From NCBI GenBank assembly GCA_028284865.1, contig JANQQV010000017.1, forward strand, positions 124,001 to 188,000: a DNA stretch of 64,000 bases. The letters are read 5' to 3'. This stretch comes from Rhodothermales bacterium (lineage in GTDB: Bacteria; Bacteroidota; Rhodothermia; Rhodothermales; UBA10348). Shown here one piece after another: positions 24,948 to 32,752 of the stretch. Each line of letters starts with the position of its first letter. The first letter of the stretch is position 1. The notes beneath the pieces are model-generated. The model saw only the letters and a list, made by a program, of their open reading frames with translations. It was not told where the DNA came from and made no database searches. The translations under genes and the position numbers were made by a program.

Positions 24948-26218
24948 TGGTGCTTTCTGAGTTCGACAAGGCCCTCCTCGCAGGAGAAGAGGGGCCGGCA
25001 TCCCAGATGGCGATGCGCATTCTGCACCGGATGCTCCCCGTGTTCGGGGTGGACCGGTTCATGGATGTCGAGGCTGCCCACATTGACTCGACGGTCTACA
25101 TGGGCGTGGCGACGATGGAGTATGCTGAGCGGCTCGCCGAGTTGGGGGCCAAGGTGCGCGTGCCTGCCACCCTGAATGTCAGCGGCGTTGACGAGCATGG
25201 TTGGCAGGAATGGGAGGTGCCCGAAGAAGTGGCCTCCAACGCAACTCGTCAGATGCGTGCTTACGAGGCCATGGGCTGCATTCCGACATGGACCTGCGCG
25301 CCATATCAGACGGACCACGCTCCCTCGTTTGGTCAGCAAATCGCCGCAGGTGAATCGAACGTCATCGGGTACTACAATTCGGTGATTGGCGCCCGAACGG
25401 AGCGTTATCCCGACTTGCTGGACATCTGCGCGGCCATCACGGCTCGCGTGCCCGCAGCCGGGCTGCACCTGGATGAAGGGCGGAAGGGGACCGTGTTGCT
25501 CCGACTGACCAATGTGCCCACAGCCTTGCAAGAGGACGATGCCTTCTATCCAGTGTTGGGGCACCTGATCGGCCGGATGGCGCCGGACGGGATTCCAGTC
25601 ATCGAGGGTATGAACGTGCAGCCCACGAACGACCAACTCAAAGCGGTCTGTGCCGGCGGAGCCTCGTCCGGCGCCATCGCCCTGTTCCACATGGTCGGGG
25701 TCACGCCGGAAGCCGCGACCACCAAAGATGCGTTTCTGGGAGACGAACCGCCTCGCGTCGTCGAAGTCGGAATGGATGAGCTCCGCACTTCGTACCAGGA
25801 TCTTTCTACGGCCCAGGGCGAGCGGTTGGATATGGTCGTGTTGGGCAGTCCGCACTTCTCGATTGACGAATTCAAGGCATTGGCACCCTTGGTCAAGGGG
25901 CGCAGGAAAGCCGATGAAGTCGATTTTCTGGTCACATGCAGTCGCACGGTGCGCATGATCGCTGATCATGTCGGACTACTGGAGCCCATCGAAGCGTTCG
26001 GTGCGAAGATCACCGTGGATACCTGTCCGTTGACATCGCCGATGCTGCCCGAACGCATCAAGAACCTGATGACCAATTCGGCCAAGTACGCCTACTATTC
26101 GCCTGGTCTCCTGGGGGTGGATGTGATCTATGGTCGCCTGACAGACTGTGTCCAATCGGCCATAGAAGGAAAGGTCATTCGCGAAGAAGGCCCCTGGAAT
26201 GCAGCGGGAGGACGGTGA
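24947..26218 (+). CDS. aconitase X catalytic (large) subunit
   Basis: A 423-residue protein of the aconitase X family (former DUF521), the catalytic half of a two-subunit dehydratase. Typical features include the DSTVYMG segment, GCIPTWTCAPYQ with Cys111 and Cys117 as candidate iron ligands, GGASSGAIALFHMVGVTPEA, TCSRTV and the late VDTCPLTSP. In bacteria, characterised AcnX enzymes dehydrate cis-3-hydroxy-L-proline; in archaea the same family makes trans-anhydromevalonate phosphate. The separate large and small genes and the peptidase neighbours favour the hydroxyproline reaction. It starts on the last base of the peptidase stop codon, and the small subunit starts 1 bp after its own stop. 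No ketimine reductase for the next step is nearby. Confidence 0.88.
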   Translation: MVLSEFDKALLAGEEGPASQMAMRILHRMLPVFGVDRFMDVEAAHIDSTVYMGVATMEYAERLAELGAKVRVPATLNVSGVDEHGWQEWEVPEEVASNATRQMRAYEAMGCIPTWTCAPYQTDHAPSFGQQIAAGESNVIGYYNSVIGARTERYPDLLDICAAITARVPAAGLHLDEGRKGTVLLRLTNVPTALQEDDAFYPVLGHLIGRMAPDGIPVIEGMNVQPTNDQLKAVCAGGASSGAIALFHMVGVTPEAATTKDAFLGDEPPRVVEVGMDELRTSYQDLSTAQGERLDMVVLGSPHFSIDEFKALAPLVKGRRKADEVDFLVTCSRTVRMIADHVGLLEPIEAFGAKITVDTCPLTSPMLPERIKNLMTNSAKYAYYSPGLLGVDVIYGRLTDCVQSAIEGKVIREEGPWNAAGGR

Positions 26219-26219
26219 C

Positions 26220-26633
26220 ATGAGAACATTGCAAGGGGAAGTCATCATCGAAGGGCGGGCCGAAGGACAGATCCTGGCTAGTACCGAGCCATTGTCCTTC
26301 TGGGGCGGCTACGATCAGCACACCGGCGAGATCATTGACCGCAGGCACCCGCTCTCCGGCGAAAATGGCTCGGGACGCATCCTGGTCCTACCGTTTACCC
26401 GTGGGTCGTCGACCACCACGGCCATCCTGCTCGAGTCGGTTCGTCGAGGGGTGGCACCGGCTGGCATCATCACGGATCGCGCTGATGTATTCCTCGCGCT
26501 TGCCTCGGTGGTTGCAGACGAGATGTATGAGGGAGCCTTTCCGATGGTCGCCGTGGATCGCGACCTGTTTGCCACGCTGAGGACCGGAGAGTCTGCCCGC
26601 ATTTTGGCAGACGGGCGCATCGAAGTAGCGTGA
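26220..26633 (+). CDS. aconitase X swivel (small) subunit
   Basis: A 137-residue partner of the AcnX large subunit (former DUF126), forming the swivel domain that closes the active site. The diagnostic loop PFTRGSSTTTAILLE carries the conserved active-site serine, followed by RRGVAPAGIITDRADVFLALA. I set the start at the ATG at 26220 (MRTLQGEVII), directly after the large-subunit stop. An upstream ATG at 26199 would overlap the large subunit and is less likely. It is the last gene of the operon and converges with apbE; only 4 bp separate the stops. Confidence 0.88.
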   Translation: MRTLQGEVIIEGRAEGQILASTEPLSFWGGYDQHTGEIIDRRHPLSGENGSGRILVLPFTRGSSTTTAILLESVRRGVAPAGIITDRADVFLALASVVADEMYEGAFPMVAVDRDLFATLRTGESARILADGRIEVA

Positions 26634-26637
26634 TGAC

Positions 26638-27630
26638 CTAGAGCAGGGTGAGCCGCTTCCGAAGCCCATGGGACATGAATGATGTCCCGTCGGAATAGAC
26701 CAGAAAGCCTTCCACACCGGCCTGCTGTTCGACGAGAGCCTGTCCCTGCGCGCGATCCGCAACGGAAACGGCCGTGGCAAGCGCATCCGCCGTCATCGTG
26801 TCATGTGCGACGATGGTTGCGCTGACTACGTGATTCACGGACTTACCTGTTCGCGGATCGATCAGGTGGGAGACATCTTGTCCATTCACCACCCGTTTCT
26901 GCATCTCGATGCCCGAGGTAGCTACGGCTTCATTCTCGATCTCGAGCGTGGCAACAAGACCATTTCCACCATCCGGGTGACGGATACCAATCTTCCATCG
27001 ACGATCTGGATCGGGACGCCCGAGTGCAAAGAGGTCGCCGCCCGCGTCGATCAACGCCGCTGTCGAGCCAGTCTTCTGTACGGCACGAAGCGCTTCGTCC
27101 ACACCATAGCCCTTGGCGATGCCACCAAAGTCCGCTCCAACCCCCGAGGTACGCATGCGCACTGTTTCGTCTGTCACGTCGATCTGGCTGAAGTCGATCA
27201 GGCCTTCACCGTGTGCGGCTCCAGGCACGAAGCCCAGCCGCCGCAGAGCAGGAAGGACCGTGACATCCATGGCTCCTTCAGAAAGAGATCCAAAGTGGAG
27301 TGCTGCGCGGGCCACCTCTGCAAGCTCCCGTCCACTCACGGCCGCGCCACCATTGACCTGCATGAGCGCGCTGGCCTTATGGTGAACGGTCATCAGGCGA
27401 TCCACCGTGTGCAGTCGCTCGAAGGCACCCTCCGCAGCTTCTGCTGAAAACTCGGATTTCAGCAACGAAAGCCGGACTGAAGTCCCCATCGCTCCCGTCG
27501 AGCGATGAACGAGGTCGGCAGAAGGGGATCGCGTTGCAAACGCCCATCCGGGTGCGGCCTGGACGAGGGCAACACCGCCGAGAGCTTTGCCGGCGTGGGT
27601 CAGGAATCGGCGCCTTGAGACGATGCTCAT
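26638..27630 (-). CDS. apbE: FAD:protein FMN transferase ApbE
   Basis: ApbE attaches FMN from FAD to a Thr of exported flavoproteins, using Mg2+. The 330-residue protein starts with a Tat-type signal (SRRRFLTHAGKALGG), so it acts folded in the periplasm. Family motifs are present: MDVTVLP, GADFGGIAKGYGVD, DAGGDLFALG, HLIDPRTGK and DTMTADALATAV (metal-binding Asp/Thr). The start at 27630 is chosen because the twin-arginine motif follows directly. An FMN-binding protein with the acceptor motif is encoded two genes upstream on the same strand, and is the obvious substrate. A terminator (27678-27708) separates apbE from those genes, so it probably has its own promoter. Confidence 0.94.
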   Translation of the reverse strand: MSIVSRRRFLTHAGKALGGVALVQAAPGWAFATRSPSADLVHRSTGAMGTSVRLSLLKSEFSAEAAEGAFERLHTVDRLMTVHHKASALMQVNGGAAVSGRELAEVARAALHFGSLSEGAMDVTVLPALRRLGFVPGAAHGEGLIDFSQIDVTDETVRMRTSGVGADFGGIAKGYGVDEALRAVQKTGSTAALIDAGGDLFALGRPDPDRRWKIGIRHPDGGNGLVATLEIENEAVATSGIEMQKRVVNGQDVSHLIDPRTGKSVNHVVSATIVAHDTMTADALATAVSVADRAQGQALVEQQAGVEGFLVYSDGTSFMSHGLRKRLTLL

Positions 27631-27677
27631 GGAGTTACGAGATGTGTGTGACGGCATTGGGAAAGCCAGAAACAAGA

Positions 27678-27708
27678 AAGGGGTTGCCGGAATGTCCGAC
27701 AACCCCTT
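27678..27708 (-). terminator. intrinsic terminator of the flavin/cytochrome operon
   Basis: AAGGGGTTGTCGGA and its near-perfect partner TCCGGCAACCCCTT form a 14-bp stem with one mismatch and a 3-nt loop on the minus strand, followed by TCTTGTTTC. It lies 75 bp after the monoheme lipoprotein stop and before apbE. Confidence 0.8.
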
Positions 27709-27783
27709 CAAGAGTCGTTATGCCAGATCAGTTGAATAGAATCAAATCAACTGAATCGTTGGTGCAGGATCAGGTGTCCTGGA

Positions 27784-28179
27784 TCAATTGTCTTCAGCAC
27801 CCGAAGCAATCCAGGCGACAATCGTCTGATACTCTGAGCTGCCAGCTGTGAAGAAGGCACCACCGCCGTGGCCATCGCCACCGATGGCAGCCACAAGCAA
27901 TTCGCTTTCTTCAGGCGAGCTCTGATTGATGACTTCAGAAACGGAAGCGTAGGATTCCACGCCACCCGTGTAGATCCAGCCACCCGCGCCGCCGCTGTGA
28001 CACGAGGCGCATACCTGGAGGATGGGCATGACGTCATTGGCAAAGGAAACCGGGCCGGTTACTTCACCGCCCGTGTCGCCGGAGTTGGGGAGGTCTGCTC
28101 CGCGATCGAATGGATTATCCGTTCCGCAGCCGACCACGACAAACATGGCAAGAATGGGAATGAGGAGGCGAGCTTTCAT
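27784..28179 (-). CDS. monoheme c-type cytochrome lipoprotein
   Basis: A 131-residue lipoprotein (lipobox VVGC, lipidated Cys18) with one heme-attachment site, Cys57-Cys60-His61 (VCASCH). The surrounding pattern, SFANDVMPILQVCASCH and a closing IVAWIASGA, matches short cytochrome-like domains that Bacteroidota and Planctomycetes fuse to or place beside envelope proteins. No Met follows the heme motif, so the distal ligand is probably His, possibly in GDGHGGG. It likely carries electrons at the periplasmic membrane face between the FMN-binding protein (14 bp upstream) and other partners. I chose the ATG at 28179 because the lipoprotein signal starts there. Confidence 0.85.
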   Translation of the reverse strand: MKARLLIPILAMFVVVGCGTDNPFDRGADLPNSGDTGGEVTGPVSFANDVMPILQVCASCHSGGAGGWIYTGGVESYASVSEVINQSSPEESELLVAAIGGDGHGGGAFFTAGSSEYQTIVAWIASGAEDN

Positions 28180-28193
28180 GTGTTTACCCTCGG

Positions 28194-28757
28194 TCAGTCT
28201 GCGATGAATTCGGTGAATACGGCCAGGCCACGTTTTACAGCAATGGCGACTGACTCGGATGTCCAGGTAGCCCCGCTGATGCCGTCGATATCGTCGCCGA
28301 CTTTGACTGCTTGATCCGCGGTTGCTCCCATGAACTGCTGGAGATAGGTCCATCTCATGGCCGGCTTGCCTTTGTCTTCCCCGAAGACGGTGAAGCCGAC
28401 GTCGTAAACGGCGCCATCAGGGTCAACCGCAACCAGAACCTGGAGGGGACCTTCTTTACCAGCCTGGTTCACGACGAGCACTGTGCCCATGATGCCACCA
28501 TCTGAAGTGGTGCCATTGTAGACTGTGTAGGATCCTTCGGTGTCCACATCATAGGTGTCCATGAAACCGGACGACTGCTCTCCTGAAACGTTCACTGTAA
28601 GCTTCTTGAGTCCAGCAGCGCCTTTTTCCTGGAGCATCACTTTGAGGGCGTCCCGGAGTGAGGAGGGCTCACCGGTCCGAGCGATCTGAGCCGAAGACGA
28701 CGTAGCGATTCCGGCTGTCAGGAGGGCAATGAAGAGGAATCTGATGATGTTTTTCAT
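28194..28757 (-). CDS. periplasmic FMN-binding protein with covalent flavinylation motif
   Basis: A 187-residue exported protein (signal cleavage near SSAQ) ending in an FMN-binding domain like that of NqrC and RnfG. The ApbE target motif DGISGATWTS occupies 158-167, with Thr166 the expected FMN attachment site. The middle (MGTVLVV, QVLVAVDPDGAVYDVGFTVFGEDKGKP) is the beta-sheet part of the domain. With ApbE, a monoheme lipoprotein, a membrane protein and an outer-membrane barrel beside it, it probably shuttles electrons in the envelope. Unlike NqrC or RnfG it has no Nqr/Rnf partners here, so it belongs to a stand-alone extracytoplasmic flavin system. Confidence 0.88.
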   Translation of the reverse strand: MKNIIRFLFIALLTAGIATSSSAQIARTGEPSSLRDALKVMLQEKGAAGLKKLTVNVSGEQSSGFMDTYDVDTEGSYTVYNGTTSDGGIMGTVLVVNQAGKEGPLQVLVAVDPDGAVYDVGFTVFGEDKGKPAMRWTYLQQFMGATADQAVKVGDDIDGISGATWTSESVAIAVKRGLAVFTEFIAD

Positions 28758-28774
28758 GATTCAGCGTGCGATGG

Positions 28775-29386
28775 TCAGGTCGATTCTGAGTGCAGGAACC
28801 AGATCTGATAGATGGAGATGACAAACACAGTCAAGAAGGATAGTGCCATGACCATGCCGGAAATGACGAGCAGCCATGCAAAGCCAGGTCCGACGAAGCG
28901 GGTCAACAGCATGCTCCAGATATCCAACACTGACGCAATGAATGGCGCCAGGACCAGCGTCCCTTTCAACCACGCCGGGATTTCAGCAAAGACAATGATG
29001 ACTCCGCAGATGAAGAAGATGGACACGTAGCCGAACAAGTGGAAGTGGCCTTCTGTCACGATCGCCTCGAAGGTCGGAACGGGTACGAGCGGCTCAGAAT
29101 CGGCTTCCTGCTCTTCAAAGTCGTCAAAGCTGAACTCCTCGGCCTCGGAAACGCCGGCCTCGTCTTCTGAGACCTCCGTATCGGTCATTTCCTCGAGCGC
29201 AGCGCGGGATGTCTCGTTGCCGTAATACTTCAGCGCGGCAGCTTCAGGAGAGAAGCCGACCTTGAAGGCGATATTGCCCAAGGCAAAGATGTAGCCGCAA
29301 CCGAGCGAGAAGAGGACGGCGGTGAAGAGCAGCTTCACCGACATCGGCATCGTCGCGAGCTTGAAGTTAGGATTGAAGTCTGTCAT
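28775..29386 (-). CDS. four-helix membrane protein of the flavin/cytochrome operon
   Basis: I cannot assign a family. The 203-residue protein has an N-terminal helix (about 16-38), a long acidic extracytoplasmic loop (about 45-105, many Glu and Asp), and three further helices (about 118-138, 140-160, 168-198). The segment TEGHFHLFGYVSIFF places two histidines at the membrane surface, a pattern compatible with heme b or quinol contact. Position between the outer-membrane barrel and the FMN-binding gene (17 bp to the latter) suggests a quinol-linked electron entry or anchor for the system. That function is inference. Confidence 0.7.
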   Translation of the reverse strand: MTDFNPNFKLATMPMSVKLLFTAVLFSLGCGYIFALGNIAFKVGFSPEAAALKYYGNETSRAALEEMTDTEVSEDEAGVSEAEEFSFDDFEEQEADSEPLVPVPTFEAIVTEGHFHLFGYVSIFFICGVIIVFAEIPAWLKGTLVLAPFIASVLDIWSMLLTRFVGPGFAWLLVISGMVMALSFLTVFVISIYQIWFLHSEST

Positions 29387-29432
29387 GGTTCTGCAGTCAG
29401 GGTGGACTGTGTGGGATTGGGGATCTCGGTTC

Positions 29433-30545
29433 CTAGAACTCGAAGACCATCATGGTGCGGAAGAGGTCATTGTCGTATTCGTTCACTTCTTCCATGTTGA
29501 GCTGATACTGGAACATCAGGCTCAGATTCGGACCAAGGCGGGTGAGCAGTGCCAGATCCCAGTTGTGGCTGTCCTTGTTCGAAACCGTGTCATCAAAGTC
29601 GATGATCGTTCCGTAGCGTCCACGGAGATGGGCGTACTTGAGGCCACGGTAGGTGAGCTCGACGTAATCGCCGTAGCGGTAGTACCATCCTTCGGAATTG
29701 AAATCAGGGTCGACAAGGACTTTGTCCTGGATTTCTGCCCGAGCAAATGCGCCGCGGAATTTCAGGTCCTTAAGGAATGGCACGTCGAGAAGGCCGTAGT
29801 CGAGCAGCAGGTCGACGCCCCAAAGCAGGAGCTGGTTTTCTTCATCGTCCACGCCGGGTCCGTCCATCTCACCGTACTGGTTGTAGAGGACGCTTCCCCA
29901 GAGGCCAATCTTCGTTCCATAGGCCAGGTGAGCACGCGAACCGTACGCGAAGACATTGTCCGAGCCACCTCCGGAGAGATTCAGGACTTGTCCTTTCTGT
30001 CCTTCGAATCCACGGATGACGTAGACATCGGTGTCGAACGTCATTTTATCGCCATTCACCCAGTTCTTGGAGACACTGGCACCGTACTCAGCCCAGACGT
30101 TGGGAAGCAGCAGGCCCGTGAAGGGATCGCCCTGGATGGCACCATAGTAATGGTGGAAAGGCGTGGCACCGAACGGTACCCAGATCTTACCGGCCGTGAA
30201 GGCCAGACTGTAGGGGAGCTGGGTCCGAAGCTCGTAGTAGGAAAGGTCAACGATCTCGGCATCGAGCGTGAAACGATCGTCCGGCGTGACTTTCAGGAAC
30301 AGCAGCTTGTGGTAATTCCGGAAGCGGTTGGCCTGGGCATCCTTGCCCGGCGCAAATACTTCCATGTTCAGGTCGAAACGACCACTCAGATGGACGTTGT
30401 CCGTCCATGAAGGGAAGGCACCGTGCGATGGTGCTTCCTCTACAACGTCATCGAAACCGATTTCTTCTCCCTCTTGGGCGTTGGCCGGAAGAGTCAGGAA
30501 GGTTACCAGTGTCAGGGACAGGAGGGCGGGTAGAAACAGTCTCAT
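29433..30545 (-). CDS. outer-membrane beta-barrel (porin-like) protein
   Basis: A 370-residue outer-membrane protein with signal peptide (cleavage near ANAQ). Alternating hydrophobic strands, aromatic girdles (YYRYGDYVELTYRG, LWGSVLYNQYGEMDG) and a C-terminal Phe (MVFEF) indicate a barrel of about 16 strands. It opens an operon with the membrane protein, FMN-binding protein and monoheme lipoprotein. In porin-cytochrome conduits the barrel sheathes a multiheme protein; here a nine-heme lipoprotein is divergently encoded next door. A simple anion or substrate porin is the alternative. It lacks the MtrB-type N-terminal Cys pair, so it is not a close MtrB relative. Confidence 0.78.
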   Translation of the reverse strand: MRLFLPALLSLTLVTFLTLPANAQEGEEIGFDDVVEEAPSHGAFPSWTDNVHLSGRFDLNMEVFAPGKDAQANRFRNYHKLLFLKVTPDDRFTLDAEIVDLSYYELRTQLPYSLAFTAGKIWVPFGATPFHHYYGAIQGDPFTGLLLPNVWAEYGASVSKNWVNGDKMTFDTDVYVIRGFEGQKGQVLNLSGGGSDNVFAYGSRAHLAYGTKIGLWGSVLYNQYGEMDGPGVDDEENQLLLWGVDLLLDYGLLDVPFLKDLKFRGAFARAEIQDKVLVDPDFNSEGWYYRYGDYVELTYRGLKYAHLRGRYGTIIDFDDTVSNKDSHNWDLALLTRLGPNLSLMFQYQLNMEEVNEYDNDLFRTMMVFEF

Positions 30546-30759
30546 GGCAATGAATCTCCAGGTCGGGTAATTCGGTTCAGGAGGAGACGGGAGCCGGCTC
30601 GTGATCGATGCCGCTTTTCCGACACTATTCTATCAAATGAGCAGTAGTTGCGATGTACTCCAAGCCGCGAGCGCCCATTGCGGGGATCTTCCCCTACACC
30701 TTATAGGGTTGGGAGAGATGATTCGTGGGGAGATACCCCACAGAAAAAGCGCTTTCAAA

Positions 30760-30799
30760 GGCCAAAACAGGGTTTCCGTTCAGTGGACGGTGTTTTGCC
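30760..30799. repeat. long imperfect inverted repeat in the divergent region
   Basis: GGCCAAAACA at 30760-30769 pairs with TGTTTTGCC at 30791-30799 with one bulged base, and an inner CCGT/ACGG stem closes the loop. Followed by TTTTCAAG on the plus strand. Confidence 0.5.
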
Positions 30800-30836
30800 A
30801 TTTTCAAGCCGATTCTGAATCCTGAGCAAACCTGAT

Positions 30837-30853
30837 CACCTTTCTATAAGGTG
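30837..30853. promoter_or_regulatory. dyad operator candidate before the nine-heme gene
   Basis: CACCTT and AAGGTG form a perfect 6-bp dyad around TCTAT, 46 bp upstream of the candidate -33 element. Half of it (CTATAAGGTG) is repeated in inverse orientation at 30697-30706, which suggests one regulator binding both sides of the divergent region. Confidence 0.4.
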
Positions 30854-30898
30854 TTGCTAGCAAGGCACTTAGAGGCACGCGAGTAGGGGTTTCCCTCG

Positions 30899-30928
30899 TT
30901 GACTTGCGTCGCGTGACCCAATACTTTG
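30899..30928 (+). promoter_or_regulatory. Bacteroidota-type promoter of the nine-heme gene
   Basis: TTG at 30899-30901 and TACTTTG at 30922-30928 match the Bacteroidota -33 (TTG) and -7 (TAnnTTTG, one base short) elements with a 20-bp spacer. The -7 element ends 37 nt before the ATG at 30966. Confidence 0.45.
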
Positions 30929-30965
30929 CGGCCGAACCTCTGGTACCAAAGACCGGTCACCCGTC

Positions 30966-32567
30966 ATGAAACATGCCGTAGGAAACGCCTGGAAATCGGC
31001 AAGCTCTCTGTCAGTCGCACTGACCTGCATTCTGACCCTGTCCCTGTTATTCCTTGGAGGCTGTGACCTCCGGGAAGTGGTTGAAATCGAAAACCCTTCC
31101 TGGGACGAAGCTCCCACAGAAGCCATGGGCTTCATGGGTTATGATGATGCAGACATCAAATTGACGGTCTGCGGTAACTGCCACGTGGACGCTCAATCAT
31201 CCTGGCAAACAACAGCTCACGCTTCCGCATGGGTTGGTCTGGAAAGCAGCGGACATGCACAGGCATTCTGTGAAAGCTGCCATACGGTCAGCCAGAAGGG
31301 TAACCTGATCACGGAACCAGTCGCTTGGGAAACAACGGGCGACGAGCGCTACCACGACGTACAGTGCGAAAGCTGTCACGGCGGTGGCGAAATCCACTCG
31401 ACGGGTCCGAGCTCATCACAGCCGGTCGCTTCGGTTGATCTCGGAAGTCTCGAGGATCTGTCTCTGTCACAGTCTTGCGCTGAGTGCCACCAGGGCTCGC
31501 ACCATCCGTTCGTCGAACAGTGGTCAACTTCCGCTCACGCCAAGGAAGGCACATATCCGATGAACCGTGGTGGTTCATGTGCTTCGTGCCACCGTGGCCA
31601 GGAAGCCATTGCACTGCTTGGCGGCGATCCGACGTACATCGAAGCTGACGATGCAGAAGGACTGAGCATCACCTGTGTGGTCTGTCACGATCCGCACGGC
31701 AGTGAATTCTCGGGCCAGACACGCATGGATGTTGAAACCATCAACCTGGAAGAAAACCTCTGTGCCCAGTGCCACAACCGTCGCACGGTGCCTGATCCGA
31801 ATTCGTCACACGGTCTGCATCCTCACTCACCACAGGTTGCCCTGATGGTTGGTGAAGCTGGCTGGTTCCCACCAGGAGCCAACATTGATGTCGGCAGAAT
31901 CGTTGCCACGCACGGCTCGAATGCCAACTCAGCCGGTTGTGCCTCCTGCCACGTTGATTCGTACGAAATCACGGATCAGGCCACAGGCCAGTTCGTCTTC
32001 ACGAATGTCGGTCACACCTTCGATGCCATCCCATGTGTGGACAGTCAGGGTATTCCAACTGGCGAAGCTGGTTGTGACATCTCCCTCGACGCCCGCAGCT
32101 TCAGCGGATGTACGACCTCTGGTTGCCACAGCTCTGCTACGCAAGCCCAGGCAGCACTGGCCAACACCTCGGCTCACCTTGAGCACCTGGCTCATCAGCT
32201 GCACGAAGTCATCCTGATGGTTGACCCGAACGGCGAAGAGTCTGGTGGTGAAGTCGATTCACGCAATCCGATCTTCACGGTCGCTGAAGGCGCTGTATTC
32301 AACCACAGCCTGGCCGAATTCGGTGGTGATACCTACTCGGCATCGGTACACAACCCGTTCCTGGTAGAAGCACTGCTGGTCGGTTCGCTTCAGGCCATGG
32401 AAGACACGTATGGCGTGACGCCCACGACCAAAGGCAATCAGGATTGGGCCCAGATGCTGGAAGACATCAAGGCACGTGCTCCGCAGGGAGTCATCCCATG
32501 GAAGGCTGTCTACTTCGAAGACACGATTTCCAGCCGCGAGCGTGCTGATCTGGCTTCCGACTACTAG
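30966..32567 (+). CDS. multiheme c-type cytochrome lipoprotein (eight CxxCH plus one CX4CH)
   Basis: A 533-residue envelope cytochrome. The signal ends in a lipobox (LGGC, lipidated Cys33). Eight classical heme sites are visible in order: CGNCH, CESCH, CESCH, CAECH, CASCH, CVVCH, CAQCH and CASCH. A ninth, CTTSGCH, has four residues between the cysteines. The arrangement resembles cytochrome c554/octaheme-like modules (paired motifs with HPF and HDPHG segments), but I cannot assign an enzyme activity. A strong terminator follows. Divergence from the barrel/FMN/cytochrome operon suggests one electron-transfer pathway between periplasmic flavin and the cell surface or an external acceptor. The codon choice is less GC-rich in Lys/Glu runs than neighbours but not clearly foreign. 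Confidence 0.87.
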   Translation: MKHAVGNAWKSASSLSVALTCILTLSLLFLGGCDLREVVEIENPSWDEAPTEAMGFMGYDDADIKLTVCGNCHVDAQSSWQTTAHASAWVGLESSGHAQAFCESCHTVSQKGNLITEPVAWETTGDERYHDVQCESCHGGGEIHSTGPSSSQPVASVDLGSLEDLSLSQSCAECHQGSHHPFVEQWSTSAHAKEGTYPMNRGGSCASCHRGQEAIALLGGDPTYIEADDAEGLSITCVVCHDPHGSEFSGQTRMDVETINLEENLCAQCHNRRTVPDPNSSHGLHPHSPQVALMVGEAGWFPPGANIDVGRIVATHGSNANSAGCASCHVDSYEITDQATGQFVFTNVGHTFDAIPCVDSQGIPTGEAGCDISLDARSFSGCTTSGCHSSATQAQAALANTSAHLEHLAHQLHEVILMVDPNGEESGGEVDSRNPIFTVAEGAVFNHSLAEFGGDTYSASVHNPFLVEALLVGSLQAMEDTYGVTPTTKGNQDWAQMLEDIKARAPQGVIPWKAVYFEDTISSRERADLASDY

Positions 32568-32638
32568 GTCGAATCCACTCCCTGATGGGGAGATGAACAT
32601 CGGTCCAGGGTAACCCGCCAATCCTGACCGCGAACGAC

Positions 32639-32668
32639 GGGGCGGCGCCGCAGGCGCCGCCCCGTTTT
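32639..32668 (+). terminator. strong intrinsic terminator
   Basis: GGGGCGGCGCC (32639-32649) and GGCGCCGCCCC (32653-32663) form a perfect 11-bp stem with loop GCA, followed by GTTTTCGTTT. It ends the nine-heme cytochrome transcript 72 bp after the stop. Confidence 0.9.
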
Positions 32669-32752
32669 CGTTTCGCGTACTCCTTCGTACCATCGAGTTC
32701 GTGAGCGTGCCTTTTCCGCTCATCGTCTGACGCACCCACTCATTTCTCGGCC

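Larger units (their letters stand above)
30546..30965. other. hairpin-dense divergent control region
   Basis: The 420 bp between the barrel operon and the nine-heme cytochrome contain no gene I can support but many symmetric elements. They are GGGGA-TCT-TCCCC (30682-30694), an overlapping CCCTA/TAGGG stem (30692-30708), GTGGGG-AGATA-CCCCAC (30725-30741), the palindrome AAAGCGCTTT (30746-30755), a long imperfect stem (30760-30799) and CACCTT-TCTAT-AAGGTG (30837-30853). The 10-mer CTATAAGGTG (30844-30853) recurs inverted at 30697-30706. Both divergent promoters must lie here. Confidence 0.7.

Noticed and set aside
24914-25969. A 351-residue minus-strand frame over aconitase X
   Set aside because: Antisense shadow of a conserved enzyme.
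29322-30410. A 362-residue plus-strand frame over the outer-membrane barrel gene
   Set aside because: It is antisense to a gene with signal peptide and barrel features, has no motif and is a codon-bias shadow.
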